From assembly GCA_004123355.1 (NCBI GenBank), contig SCHM01000001.1, positions 2,596,001 to 2,660,000 on the forward strand: 64,000 bases of DNA, in the 5' to 3' direction. The notes beneath the pieces are model-generated. The model saw only the letters and a list, made by a program, of their open reading frames with translations, had not been told where the DNA came from and did no database searches. A program made the translations under genes and the position numbers. The stretch is from Amphirosellinia nigrospora (taxonomy: Eukaryota > Ascomycota > Sordariomycetes > Xylariales > Xylariaceae). Of this stretch, positions 50,896 to 61,288 are shown one piece after another; position 1 is the stretch's first letter; each line of letters starts with the position of its first letter.

Positions 50896-52430
50896 TTATT
50901 GCTCAAGCGTGAAGTTCACGTCGTTAGAGCCACCTACTTCGTGGTGATTGCCTCGGCCCAGCCCCAATCTTCGTCTGCCACCTGCAGGTTGAGTCGGAGC
51001 GAGAGCGGTAAGGTTGCCTGCTGTGTTTGCCCCGTTAAGTAGTTTTGATGCGCCTATTCTTGGGCTGTGGCTCACCAGTGTCGCTATCTTCTCCATCCCT
51101 TTCCTTACCTTTAAAGGTATCAAAGGCCGTGCTCTTGCGTTTATATTCGCTAGATAGCGCAGACAGAAAACAATGACTTAATTTTTCTTATCTCCTCGCC
51201 ATGTTTTTCGAAGTCTCCTTTCTTATTTCTAGGCGTATCCAATAAACCGATGGGCTTTGGGGGTTAGTTTCTAGGGGTCCGGGGCTATCGCCAAAATCCA
51301 TTTGAGAAAAGTGGAGAGAATTATATGTATCGTCACTGGTTGAATATGGCTTGATTTTGGAGCTGTTTCGATTCGGAGGGTTATTACTACATGATGGAAC
51401 GAGTAGACCCCTTCGGGTTGCGGCGTCTCTAAGTCTGTTTGGAATCCGTCGTTGTTGTCCAAGCTAGAGTTAAAACTATTCGACAATGCTTGGGGGTTTG
51501 CGTAGCCTCGACCATTCTCAACCTCATCACCGCTCTGGCTTTCTTCTTCACTACGATCGGAGTCTTGCTTGCTTTCATCGTGAAAAATATACGACAATGC
51601 TTGATCACGAAGACTCCGAGGCTACAAACTTGGCGATTCGGTCGAATGTCAGGCTGACCGAGAAAGTCGCGGAGCAAGCAGCAAAGGAGTGGTAACGACT
51701 TCGCGAGCATCAGCCCGTTCTATTAAACATGTGCTTCGCATTTGGGCGGTTCTTTGCATCCTAATCTCTTTAAGCGTTGGCTTGCGCTAAAACGGATTCA
51801 CTTCAAGAATAATCAAGGGCTTTTTTTTTTGCTTTCGCAAAAGTCCATCTACCCTCGCTTCGTAAGTCTTCTTCTTGTCTTTATTCCATGAGACGCAGGC
51901 GCGGCGATGAAGCGTCCAATCAGCATGTAGTTTTGGGTATTGAAGGATAAGGGCGTTGAGCCCGCCAGAAGCAGAATTAAATAGCATGCGGGCCAGGTCA
52001 ACGAAATTATACCAGTTGGTACATCCATATGTACGATCCTGCCTCGAAAAAAGTTTTGCCAGGGTGCTATTTGGTGCGGTTTGAGCTTTCTGCCCGGCGC
52101 GAAGACCGGGTTGAGCTCAAGGTTCTGCCAATTATTTAGACTAGCAGCAGCAGCGGCGGCGACGAAATCGATTTCCCGTGGCTGGTTGGCGTTTAGGGCC
52201 GTGGTCATAACGAAAGAATCTCTGTTCAGTCGATCAATTCTTTTACGGGCTTTAGCTGGATCCATGTCCCCTTCCTTAGCAATGATGGAGGCCTAAGCTT
52301 CGAGGTGGCTGGATTGTTGAGCCGTAAAAAAGTTGAGGTCGGCTCCGTTGGTGATTTTAGTAAAGGCTTTGGCCTAAGCCTAGTCTGTAGTGTAACTTTT
52401 TGGCTTGATAAAGTTGTTCTCGAGGGCATT
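50896..52430 (-). pseudogene. Decayed SNF2-like / PD-(D/E)XK-like segment
   Basis: Minus-strand text contains DRLNRDSFVMTTALNANQP and LELNPVFAPGRKLKPHQIA, which resemble the region just before the ATP-binding motif of fungal SNF2 helicases. No Walker motif follows; instead, after a gap, come DLARMLFNSASGGLNALIL and YEARVDGLLRKQKKKPLIIL then EVNPF. The D in ARVDG and E in LEV are spaced like a PD-(D/E)XK nuclease core, with the expected Lys as Asn. Acidic text (ESKQDSDRSEEESQSGDE) follows. Frames change several times and stops intervene. Family assignment is from motif shape only. Confidence 0.4.
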
Positions 52431-52559
52431 AAGAAGACCTTTTACGGTAATATTAGAAATGGACGAGGTTGCGTCGTTTTTCGACGTCGCTTTTGAGTCT
52501 CCCTTCTTATAAAAGCCCGTCGTATGTTGTAAGCCGGATCATCGATCTCGATGCCGTCC

Positions 52560-53421
52560 ATATCAGGGTTTTTATACACGAAGGAACAAGATTGTCTCAA
52601 CAGTAGAAGAAGTTAATTGGGAACAGATATGGGGCGATTTGGATATCATAACAGCTGTGTGTAGGCTATCGACTACCTGCGAGTCACCTTCGAGGTCGGC
52701 TCTACTGGTCGTTCCAGGATCGACATGATGCAATCGTCGTTAAGCCATTTCGTTGGATTGAAACATTGTGATTGGCGGTTTATTCGGTCTGGATCAGAAC
52801 AAGGCTCATTGCGTAAAGAAAGCGTGGGTTGTTTATTTGAACGAACCGGGGGAGGGCTTGCCGACAGAATACTTGGCCGTAGAGTGCTTGACCGCGGGGG
52901 GCGTAATAGTGGAGGATTTGACGACGAAGAGCTTGAGGGTAGAAGGTGTTGACGGGCCAACAGCTGAGAGCTCGACGATACAGAGCTTCTTCCTGAACAA
53001 GCAGTATAATAGCTGTCATGGTCCTCTCCTCTATGGCGCGGGGGCCCAAGGTTATCGTCTTCTCCTTGAGAGGATAAAGGCGTTGAGCTCACCAACTCCA
53101 TCTCCTTCAGGGGCGCAGAGTTATCATAGTCTCTTTCAGAAGACGCGGGCCCAAGGTCATCCAGAGATTCATGAATCTGTGAGGCTACATCTCCAGCAAC
53201 TGCGCTTTCGGAATGCTGCCGTTTCTTTGGACTCATGTTGTTTCCGGTAGCGTAATTCCTAGTGTTTGAGCGGCAACTTGAACATGTCTATGTTTGTTGA
53301 TCGCGTCTATCTCCTGCGGCTTCGCGTCATGAGATAAACTCCGAGAATTTGGCTCTGGGGGACAGTAAAGCTCTATCATCGACGGGCCTGGTCTTGATCT
53401 CGGGCAACTCCCGTCTTGCAA
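52560..53421 (-). pseudogene. Decayed Ser/Pro-rich protein ending in an Ulp1-like WLND segment
   Basis: Two minus-strand frames give IELYCPPEPNSRSL, AINKHRHVQVAAQTLGITLP and MSPKKRQHSESAVAGDVASQ, then a low-complexity Ser/Pro stretch, and then CFNPTKWLNDDCIMSILE, a close match to the motif that opens Ulp1-type peptidase domains (WLND plus following helix). A short downstream frame has QVVDSLHTAVMISKSPH and VETILF. The rest of a peptidase domain is not adjacent; a matching catalytic half occurs about 2 kb further on in the same orientation. Too broken to count as a working gene. Confidence 0.45.
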
Positions 53422-53506
53422 TCTTTTACCATAGGAATGTACTGATAAACACTCTTATTAGCCACACGTAATGCTTTTGTGATCCCATAGTAGGGGTATA
53501 TCATGA

Positions 53507-54190
53507 TGTTAGAATAAACAAGAGAATAAGAAAGGAAATACTAATTAACTGGAATAGTTTAAGTACTGTATAAGCAGTTATATATGCTTATTACCTTTGT
53601 ACTAGGGAAGTGTATGGATTGCTTATGGGTTGCTTATGGGCTTCGAACCTACTGAGTGTCGCGCATCTTGTTAAATTTGACGTTGATCTTCTTAAGTCCT
53701 TCGTCACCAACTTGTCCCATCCACTCACCAAGGGAGGGTAGTATTTAGCGAGCTTCGTGTGAGATCCGTGTAGCACTGTATTGCGTTCTCAGCCAGGTCC
53801 GTGTGATGCCATCTTCCCCTTCCTGATGCTCGTCCTCGAGTTATTCAAGTGCGCGTAGGTCAGCGGGTTTACCAGGGCTGTGTTGGTGAAATTGCCTTGC
53901 CTCTGCTTTAGCTCCTTCGCTGTCAAAGTGGTCGTAGGGTTCCCATGTCCAGTGCTTCTTGGCGGGCCAGCCCTGCCACTTGACTAGATACTTAATATGT
54001 CTCTCGGTCTCAATAGAGTCCATGATCACATCCACTTGATAGTCTTCTGCCTCAACTAGTTCCGCATCACGTGAAACTTGTGCAGGGTCAGGGGTTTCCT
54101 GATTGATAGATTGACGGAAGGGTTCAATGAGGTGCGCACTCAGCCAGGTCCGTGTGACATCTCTGATGCTGCCCCGGTTCTCTTGCGGGC
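53507..54190 (-). mobile_element. Ty3/Gypsy chromovirus relic: chromodomain end plus LTR-like repeat
   Basis: A minus-strand frame (54035-53841) encodes a chromodomain, IKYLVKWQGWPAKKHWTWEP, followed by ARQFHQHSPGKP, the form found at the end of chromovirus integrases. A purine-rich tract then leads into a repeat of about 305 bp (53811-53507) that opens like the one at 48497 and ends TCTAACA, as expected for a 3' LTR. A further short copy of the repeat start lies at about 54140-54166. Most of the element is absent; it is a broken fossil, and the divergence between repeats suggests it is old. Confidence 0.55.
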
Positions 54191-56222
54191 AGGTCTCTCA
54201 ACCGTAGCGATACAGGTTTCGAAATTCTCAAGGATATGAGTCGTATCAGGTACCGCCGCTATTGGCGCCATGGTATTTATCAGGGCCAACTTGTGCGAGG
54301 TGCATTCTTCCTAGTTTTGGCAAAGCTCCAGAAATGGTACTGTTAAAGCTTCCATCTCTAATAAGATACGTAAGAGTTAGACAGATGATGATTAAAGTGA
54401 TTTGAAGAACCAAGGAAGAAATAATACAGCAATATAAGAACCCAAGAAGCCGTGCAAGTTGAAGTACGATGATCTATGACCGAAGACGTCGTATTGTGCG
54501 TGTATGGTAGTTAGTAAGATGGAGAATTCGAGTTGCACAAGTGTAGTTCGCAATAGACGTATGAATCTAACAACGCCCCTTAACTTTAAATTTTTGGCAG
54601 CGTCGAGCTACTTCCTTCTCGAGTTGCCAGATTTACAAGCTACAGCAGTCAGAGCCTGGGAGCATCTCCTCATCCAAGTCATCGCCGCTGCCTACGATGA
54701 ATGTCATAGAGCAGAGCAGCCTAGCCGTCATCGTCGTCACTGCTGTCAGGGCTGGGAGGTAAGTAAATAAAGTCTTAAGGTTCGAAAGCGGAAGTAGTTT
54801 CCAACTTCATCTCATCAGCAACTCCCCCCAATTCACAAAGCTCATTTACCATAGGTAGCCCGCATGTTGGCCTGGAGAATTAGGGTTTTCCTCTATAACG
54901 GGCCACCAGCAGGTAAACTCTGTACCCTAAAAGGCCAATTTAGCCAGGCTGATTTCAAGATATCTTCACGGACAGACAAACAGATCCCTCGCCAATATCA
55001 CACTCCCCATGGCTGCAGACTTGGACGATGACACCGGGGCTTTCAAAGAGGAAAGCAGGTTGTCTGCCATGCTTCAAAACGGCTATCGGAGTCATTTAGA
55101 AGCCCTGGCATAGATTAGAATACTCAACAAAAAGATAAATTTAAGAGTTTAAGAGAAGAATTGACTTTGGAGGGAAAGTAGAGCATTGACCCGTGTTATC
55201 AAGACGAGATCCTGACAAATTCGCTGAATGGCTTGGTGTTACGTCTTGCCCCCTAATCGAGATCGAAACAACCAGAATTATCTTAAGCCTATCAATAGCA
55301 CGAGCATGAGAAGCAACGTAAAGCATACAACTCAACCCACTCCACACCTAGCCAGTTATCAAATCACAAGCAAAGTCACCAGCACAAGAGATCAGAGTAG
55401 AAAAGCCATGATAATCACGTTGCAAGAACACGTCTTGTATTTCGGGTCCGTTCAACGTACGTAACAGGGCAGGTAGATGAGTCAACCCGCCCGCCAGCTT
55501 CAATACACGTTCATCAATAAAACGGTTCCAGACGCCTCATCGAGCCCTAAAACTACACTGTACATGGAACGGCATTCCCCTATTCCCTAGCCGGCCAATA
55601 ATAAAAAAAAAAAAAAGGAGGAAAATGGCTGAGAAAGTGCAACGGGCCAAAACCGTCGAGTCAGCTCAAATCCTTTACTCCACTTCTTTAGCCTCGGTAC
55701 TCCAGACGTTGCGTGCAAAAGACGAAACTTTCCGCTCATACGAAACTCTCGATAAATCGTTGCGAGACGGGGAAAAAAGCATCTCTTCCATGGACTGGAG
55801 ATGGGAGGTGTTGTGCCAATCCAGAGCTCCTCGATATATTGATATGACGAACACGGCCGCAATATTAAATGAATGATATGAACGTCTGCCGCGAGCAAAA
55901 TTCAAGTCGCATATGCCTTCTACTACATATTGAGTGTATAGGAAGATTGACTGGAATGGGCCCTCTTGGGTGGCGACTGCTGTTCTTGAGGGATAAAGGT
56001 TCGCCACTGAAGAGGGTTGGGGATGATGCCTCGTGATTGGGGCCGGCTTGCGCCGGCTGGAACTAGATCCGGAGTACGGTGCCACGAAGTCGCAGGTTGA
56101 TGTGAGTTGGAAAGATGGTCGGAAAGATTGGAGGTTTTGTGACATAATCGATGCGCAGTTCTGGCCAGTGATCTCGCTCTTCTCCTCGACGATACGCCTA
56201 GCTGTCTTCCTTCTAAAGGATC
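54191..56222. other. Gene-poor stretch downstream of POP2
   Basis: No recognisable gene. Possible further debris lies at 54200-54780. An A14 run at 55602-55615 and AT-rich DNA near 55590 are compatible with an old 3' end or retro-insertion. ORFs at 55625-56145 overlap the POP2 3' side and have no family features. Confidence 0.45.
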
Positions 56223-57749
56223 CTATCTGGAAGGAAAGTTGAACTGCCCAAACACGCCACCCCCACCCCCTGGTGTCATCGGTCCCATGCCCATGCCATT
56301 GGTGTTGTGTGACTGTGCAGCAGGCGTACTTGCTAGACCAACACTAGCAGTGCTAGGGGTGCTGGGTCCACCATTTGTATTGCCGTTCGTCCCTCCCGGG
56401 GTGTTCTCAGCATTGGCTTGTTGGTGCTGAGAGGACAGCGGCATCTCCATACCGCTAAACCCTAGGCCCCAGATTTTCCCGATATGATCATCAGATATAT
56501 CTCCGTTATATATCTTCTCCCGTAACTGGAAAAACACTTTGCCAGTCAACAGACTGTCAGAACCGGCTTGGTGGGCCGCTCCAAGACGCTTAATCTTGAG
56601 TGCCTCCGCTATACTTTCTAAACCCGACTTCTGCTCGAACTTCTGGAGGATTTCGGTTGTTGAAGGATCTGTCGGGGTTAATATGCCACTGTTGTGAAGC
56701 TTGACGGCGTATTTCATTAGGTGCTTGACATCGTACGTCTGGGGAAACCACTTTTTCATAACTTTGTCGAACTCGCTTTCATCATTAGCAAGCTTCGTAT
56801 CCGATAATAATTTGGTCAGGTAACCGAAGTCGTAACCACCATGGAAAGATAGCCACTTGACATTGTCGAAGCAGACGAAGCCAGAGACGACGAACAGGGC
56901 AGCGAACTTCCTAGGGTCGATGCCATCACGTTCGAGAAGATTGAAATCAATACCGGCCTGTTGCAGTGACTCGATGGATGCCTGGTTGTACATGTCCTCC
57001 TTGAGCGCAAACTTAAAATTAAACTGCCACGCGAGCGGGATCTGTGATTGACCGTGCCGTCTCGCATTCGGGCCGAGGTCGGGGAGAGAGTTATGTGCGC
57101 GTTCTGCGGGTGTTTCGCCTTTCTCGTTGAATAAACTAATGCCTATTTGTATGACCTTGAGCATGTCAACGTTCACACGAAGGCACTGGTAGTGATAATC
57201 GCTCTTCCCACGGAAGTTTCCCATTGGCCGCCCAACAATGCCGGGAAATTCAGTATCCTTGATAGGTCAGCAAGCCCATCTCAGAGTATACCAAGGTTTC
57301 AGCCCTACCATGGCGATATACGGGAAATCCTCAGCCAGATCCATGAGCACGGCCATCTCTTCCTCGAAATTGTGTCTCCATACTTCACGTATCCGGCCCT
57401 TACCCCCGCCCGTCCGTGCTGTTCGTTCGCCCGGTTGACCATGAGACTGCTGGTGGGGATGTTGTTGCTGCTGCTGCTGTTGTAGCGCAGCGGCGTGCTG
57501 GAACCCGGTTCTTGCGGCCTGACTTGCGAAACCTGTCTGATCACTGACTTGGAAGCCGGTGGCAGCACTCATGCCACCACCCAAGGCCAGGCCGTTGGTT
57601 CCAAAGGGGCCCAGTTGTTGTGTCAGGTAGGGGGGGTTCGCGAGCGAGCTCTGCGGGTGTGCGGCATGGGAGGTGGCAGGATGTTGGGCAAACTGATGCT
57701 GGTATGCCAGGGCTGGAGGGCCGCCGCCGAAGCGCGAAGGAGGCGCCAT
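56223..57749 (-). CDS. POP2: Pop2/Caf1 deadenylase, CCR4-NOT complex
   Basis: Two exons: 57749-57309 and 57257-56223, with a 51-nt intron; about 490 residues and no frameshift. The N-terminus is disordered and Gln/Gly-rich with a short polyQ (CAG repeat near 57462-57482). The splice joins EDFPYIAM to DTEFPGIVGRPMGNFRGKSD, the first DEDD exonuclease motif. Then come LPDLGPNARRHG and QIPLAWQFNFKFALKEDMYN, WLSFHGGYDFGYLTKLLSD (second Asp), and AAHQAGSDSLLTGKVFFQL with the last catalytic His-Asp pair. A Gly/Thr/Pro-rich tail ends GGGGVFGQFNFPSR. It shortens mRNA poly(A) tails in the cytoplasm. It diverges from the NDUFB3-like gene. Confidence 0.97.
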
Positions 57750-58493
57750 TGATGATGCCAGTGTGAAAGTCTACTATGGGCCAGCCTCACGGGGTTCCCC
57801 TTGATATTGGTATGAAGAAGGGTAAACAGTCGGTCGACATGGGAAGAAAGAGAGGAACGAGGAGTTGAGCTCATGAGCCGACGGACTGAATCTAGGACGC
57901 GGCGGCCAGGCTTGGCGTGGGTTGCGCTCATGCGCCCGATTTCGTGGTGACGTGCACAGGCGTGGCGGGGGGGTGTTCTATGCTGGGTTCTGGATGGTGG
58001 TGAAGCCGGCAATCGGGAGGGCAGATGAGATGCAGGTGGTGGTGATTCTGGTGCCTTTTCTGGTCGATACAGATGGTGGTGGTGATGCGAGTGCAAATGC
58101 AAGTAATGGGGAGGCTGTTGGGTTGGTCCTGTGCAAGGTGCAAGTTTGGTTGCGAAAGGTTGAGGAGCTTGCCAAGTGTAGAGTCCAATCGCGATTTGGC
58201 ACGACCGACCCAGCTTGCATTGAATTGGCCTGAGTTAACGGCGGAGTACACCGGGGCACCGAGACGTGCCTAAGACCCCATGGTCTGTGCTTAGAAACAT
58301 GGAATAACGTAAATCCCCCCTGAACATGTCCCACTCCGACAGCGGTCCACCAATCAGAACCAGGCTGAAGCAACCTGCCGCAGCTCATTCAATTGACTCG
58401 AAACTCCAACCAACGCTATCGTCGTAATAGCTTGTTGTATCTGGGATTCTTATTGAAGCCATTGGGCCCATTTACACCCAGCGATTCGACATC
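57750..58493. promoter_or_regulatory. Divergent upstream region POP2 / complex I subunit
   Basis: 744 bp between divergent starts, with a GGTGGT-rich segment near 58037-58084. No coding signal was seen; ORFs here on both strands are short and low in complexity. Confidence 0.45.
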
Positions 58494-58925
58494 ATGTATC
58501 CCTCACGGTACGAATGGACAATCGAGCCTTTTGGGGGTTTCCATTCTCGCCACGATTGACTAACGCCGACATGCATAGGATACTCCGAGCCCAGCACCAC
58601 CCCAAGCCTAACATCACTGGCTTCGACCCCGGAAGTTTGCCCATTCCGCCGGTCAGCCTCGTTACGATCCCTGGGAAAGAGCGTCAGTGCCATCCTCTCG
58701 AAACCGGAACCGCCCGACTCCGTTGTTTGTTTTACTAACAGAAGGAGGGGTAACAGTGAAGCCTGGCGATACAAGGGAACCTTCTCACGATGGAACCGAT
58801 TTAAGGGTGCTTTCCCCGGCCTGGGCATAGCTACGGTGGCTTTCGCGGTTTATCTCGGATACGAGCAGCTGTTCCTTCAGGATGATCACCACCACGATGA
58901 CGCACACGGAAAGGACCATCACTAA
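58494..58925 (+). CDS. NADH:ubiquinone oxidoreductase B12-like subunit (NDUFB3 type), one frameshift as sequenced
   Basis: Exon 3 (58757-58925) encodes EAWRYKGTFSRWNRFKGAFP, GLGIATVAFAVYLGYEQLFL and a His/Asp tail QDDHHHDDAHGKDHH, which match the B12 accessory subunit of complex I with its single transmembrane segment. Exon 2 (58579-58682) carries the family motif PKPNITGFDPGSL and YDPWERA, and exon 1 (58494-58507) is only 14 nt, MYPSR. Introns of 71 and 74 nt have GT-AG ends. One base is missing near 58651 to join LPIPP to QPRYDP. About 95 residues, the usual size. It sits in the mitochondrial inner membrane arm. The tiny first exon is inferred from phase and is less certain. Confidence 0.87.
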
Positions 58926-59864
58926 AGTGAATGAATGAATAGATAGATGGATGGAACGTACTCCTACCGAAATATGATACCGAGCCGGCGAGCCAGTTGA
59001 GATAGGCCGATGGACGGGGATGGAAAATGTATATACGTGTACGAAGTTATCGGAATTCCGGCGTAGAAGAAGTGCTGCGTCCTGCGAAGCACCGGTATTC
59101 GGATCGACTAGGTGGTGCCGAGGCCTCTTCTCACATCTCCATTTGTCTGTGGAGGACTCATAGCCCGGTTCAACCACTAGAGATATTCCATAGTGAATAG
59201 ACAGGCTCTAAAGGCAAAGTTGTCTAGTGTGTCTTGGCTTTGACCTGTGATTTAAGCTATTCTTGCCTTTCACTATTAAAGGCGCCGGATGCTTTAGTTC
59301 ATGACGATTAAGATGAGCCCAAACTGTACATTGTTCTCGGGAAGTCCATGAGGAGGGCAGGCACAATGAGCAGTATATAAGGCTATCCTCCACGCTGATC
59401 CATATCAACTACGTAATCCTATCTATGCTGTCAATTTGCCACTTCCACTCATTACAATTTTGTGTAGGTTAATAGACTTTCAGATTGGATCAAATGCCAG
59501 TCATTCGTATGTATGACACAAGTCAAGGGCTGGCAAGTTGAGACAACAGGTAGTATCCATGATGTATCCAATGTAAAGATGCGAATATCTTATAGGTTTG
59601 TACTCTATTTCAAGTTCTATTTGCATGTGGTCATGGTCTCACTTGCCATATATAACTCCCCGTGCTTATGCCGTGCAACAACCAAACTGATAACCAAAAT
59701 GTCCCCGACATTGTATAACATTCTGTGCGCCCTCCCCTCATCCCTATCACTCAGTCTAAAATGCCTGACAAAGAACTCCAAACAGGATGCATGTATGAAA
59801 GCCCAACGGGGACTGCACCTCATCCTCATAATAGATTGATCGGACAGTGGATAACGTAGATTGG
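58926..59864. other. Convergent 3' region, no gene seen
   Basis: Between the complex I subunit and the coiled-coil gene. Short ORFs only, without motifs. Confidence 0.5.
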
Positions 59865-61288
59865 TTACATCCCAATCCCATTCACGGCATCCAGCGCGTT
59901 CTCGACAACAACATCAAGATGCGCGACGCGCTGCTTCAGCGCAATGTTCTCATCGCGGAGCAGGCTAACCGTATCCCACGCGACGCTGGCGTCCTGGCCC
60001 TTGCAGTTCCGACACCCGTCGACCTCGTTGTTGGCCGAGATGCCCTTGACCAGGCGCTGGAAGGCCGAGAGCTGCTGCGTCGACTTCGGTTTTAGAGTCG
60101 CCGCCCTGCTCGGCTGAAGGCTGGGACTGGGCATGTGCAGCGCCACGGGAACCTCCAGGCAGCTCTCGTTCTCCGTCGCGATCGTCATGGCCGTCGGGCT
60201 GCGGCTGCGCGAAAAGATGCTCTCGCTCTCGGCGCTGTCGGCGTCAGTGTCGATGCTGAGCTCCGACTTCACGGTGCTGTTGCTCGCCCTCCAGCGCTTC
60301 CGCTCGTCTTCGTCGACACATAAATCCTCGTGGCAGCCCTCCTCGTCCGCCGCGGCGGCCCGGAGCATCTTCTCGCGCCGCTGCTCCTCCTGGAGACGCA
60401 CCCGCTTCTCGGCCTTCAGCTCGGCCACGAGCTTCTCCATCTGTATCTCCTGCTCCGCGGCTTTGGCGGCCATGGTCTCGAGCTGTGTCCGAAAGTGTCG
60501 CGCGCGTAGCTCCATCTCCTCCATCTCCTCGCTCTGCGCCTCGCGGTCCGCCTGCAGCTCCCGTAACGCGGCTGTCCGCTGCCGGTACGCGTCCTGCATC
60601 CTATGCAGCAGCCCTGTGGCGTTCGCCTGCAGGTTCTTGTACGCCGCTGGCGAAAAGGCTTCGCCGTTGCTGTCTAGAGCAGATGATGGCGACGCCGGGA
60701 AGAGCGCAGCTTCGATGTCGAGGTCGCAAAGCTCGTCGTCGGTCCGAGTGGCGGCCGGCTGTGTCGGGCTCGACATCCGCGAGGTAAACGCTGATGCGAG
60801 GAACCCGAGCCGGGATTGTGCGGCACTTTTGGGTGTTGTGTCTACTGGTGGTCGGGTCTGGTGCGATGATGAGGGCGTGGCGTCCTGCTCTGGTGATGGA
60901 GTTGATGCACCGCTGCGCCGACCTCCGAAGCGTGCCGGCGAATTCCCGCCGCGTCGATCGCCCGTCAACGCCATATTTTGAACAGGTCTAGGGCTGTGTC
61001 CTTGCGAGAGAGGAGGGTGTGGGGGGTGTTGGGTCGCCTGGCTGGGAAACTGGGCGCAGACTGTTGCCGCTGGTGCTGCCTATAACTCGGGGAGATGCTG
61101 CCCTGGATGATAGAGTTTCTAGCCGAGTATGTGGTGGGTTTGGGCGATGATGCTCCGTACGGTTCAAACCTCAGAGCTGGTTGTTCGTAGACTCCAGAGT
61201 GTTGTCTTGCTTGTGGTGTCCGGGGGCGATGTGTCCCTACTATCTCCGCTTGTTCCAACTCGGGTGGATGGGTGCCCACTCTTAGCAT
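59865..61288 (-). CDS. Unnamed coiled-coil protein with a C-terminal CxxC helix (one frameshift as sequenced)
   Basis: I do not recognise the family. A start ATG at 61288 gives MLRVGTHPPELEQAEIVGTH and a Ser/Pro/Gln-rich region, then joins SQGHSPRPVQNMALTGDRR across a lost C in the C6 run near 61022. The main frame (60974-59865) has RRGGNSPARFGGRRSG, an acidic block DDELCDLDIEAALFPASP, and a long heptad coiled coil about residues 210-300 (AYRQRTAALRELQADREAQS, MEKLVAELKAEKRVRLQEEQ). A final block has FQRLVKGISA, CRNCKGQDASVAWDTVSLLR and ALKQRVAHLDVVVENALDAV, which look conserved. The layout (disordered head, coiled coil, short conserved tail) resembles cytoskeleton or cell-cycle scaffold proteins. 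The alternative start at 60974 would need no frameshift but would omit the first third. Confidence 0.65.

Noticed and set aside
60133-60981. A 282-codon plus-strand ORF rich in Ser and Cys
   Set aside because: It is antisense to the coiled-coil gene; the Ser/Ala/Arg runs are the mirror of Glu/Ala/Arg codons.
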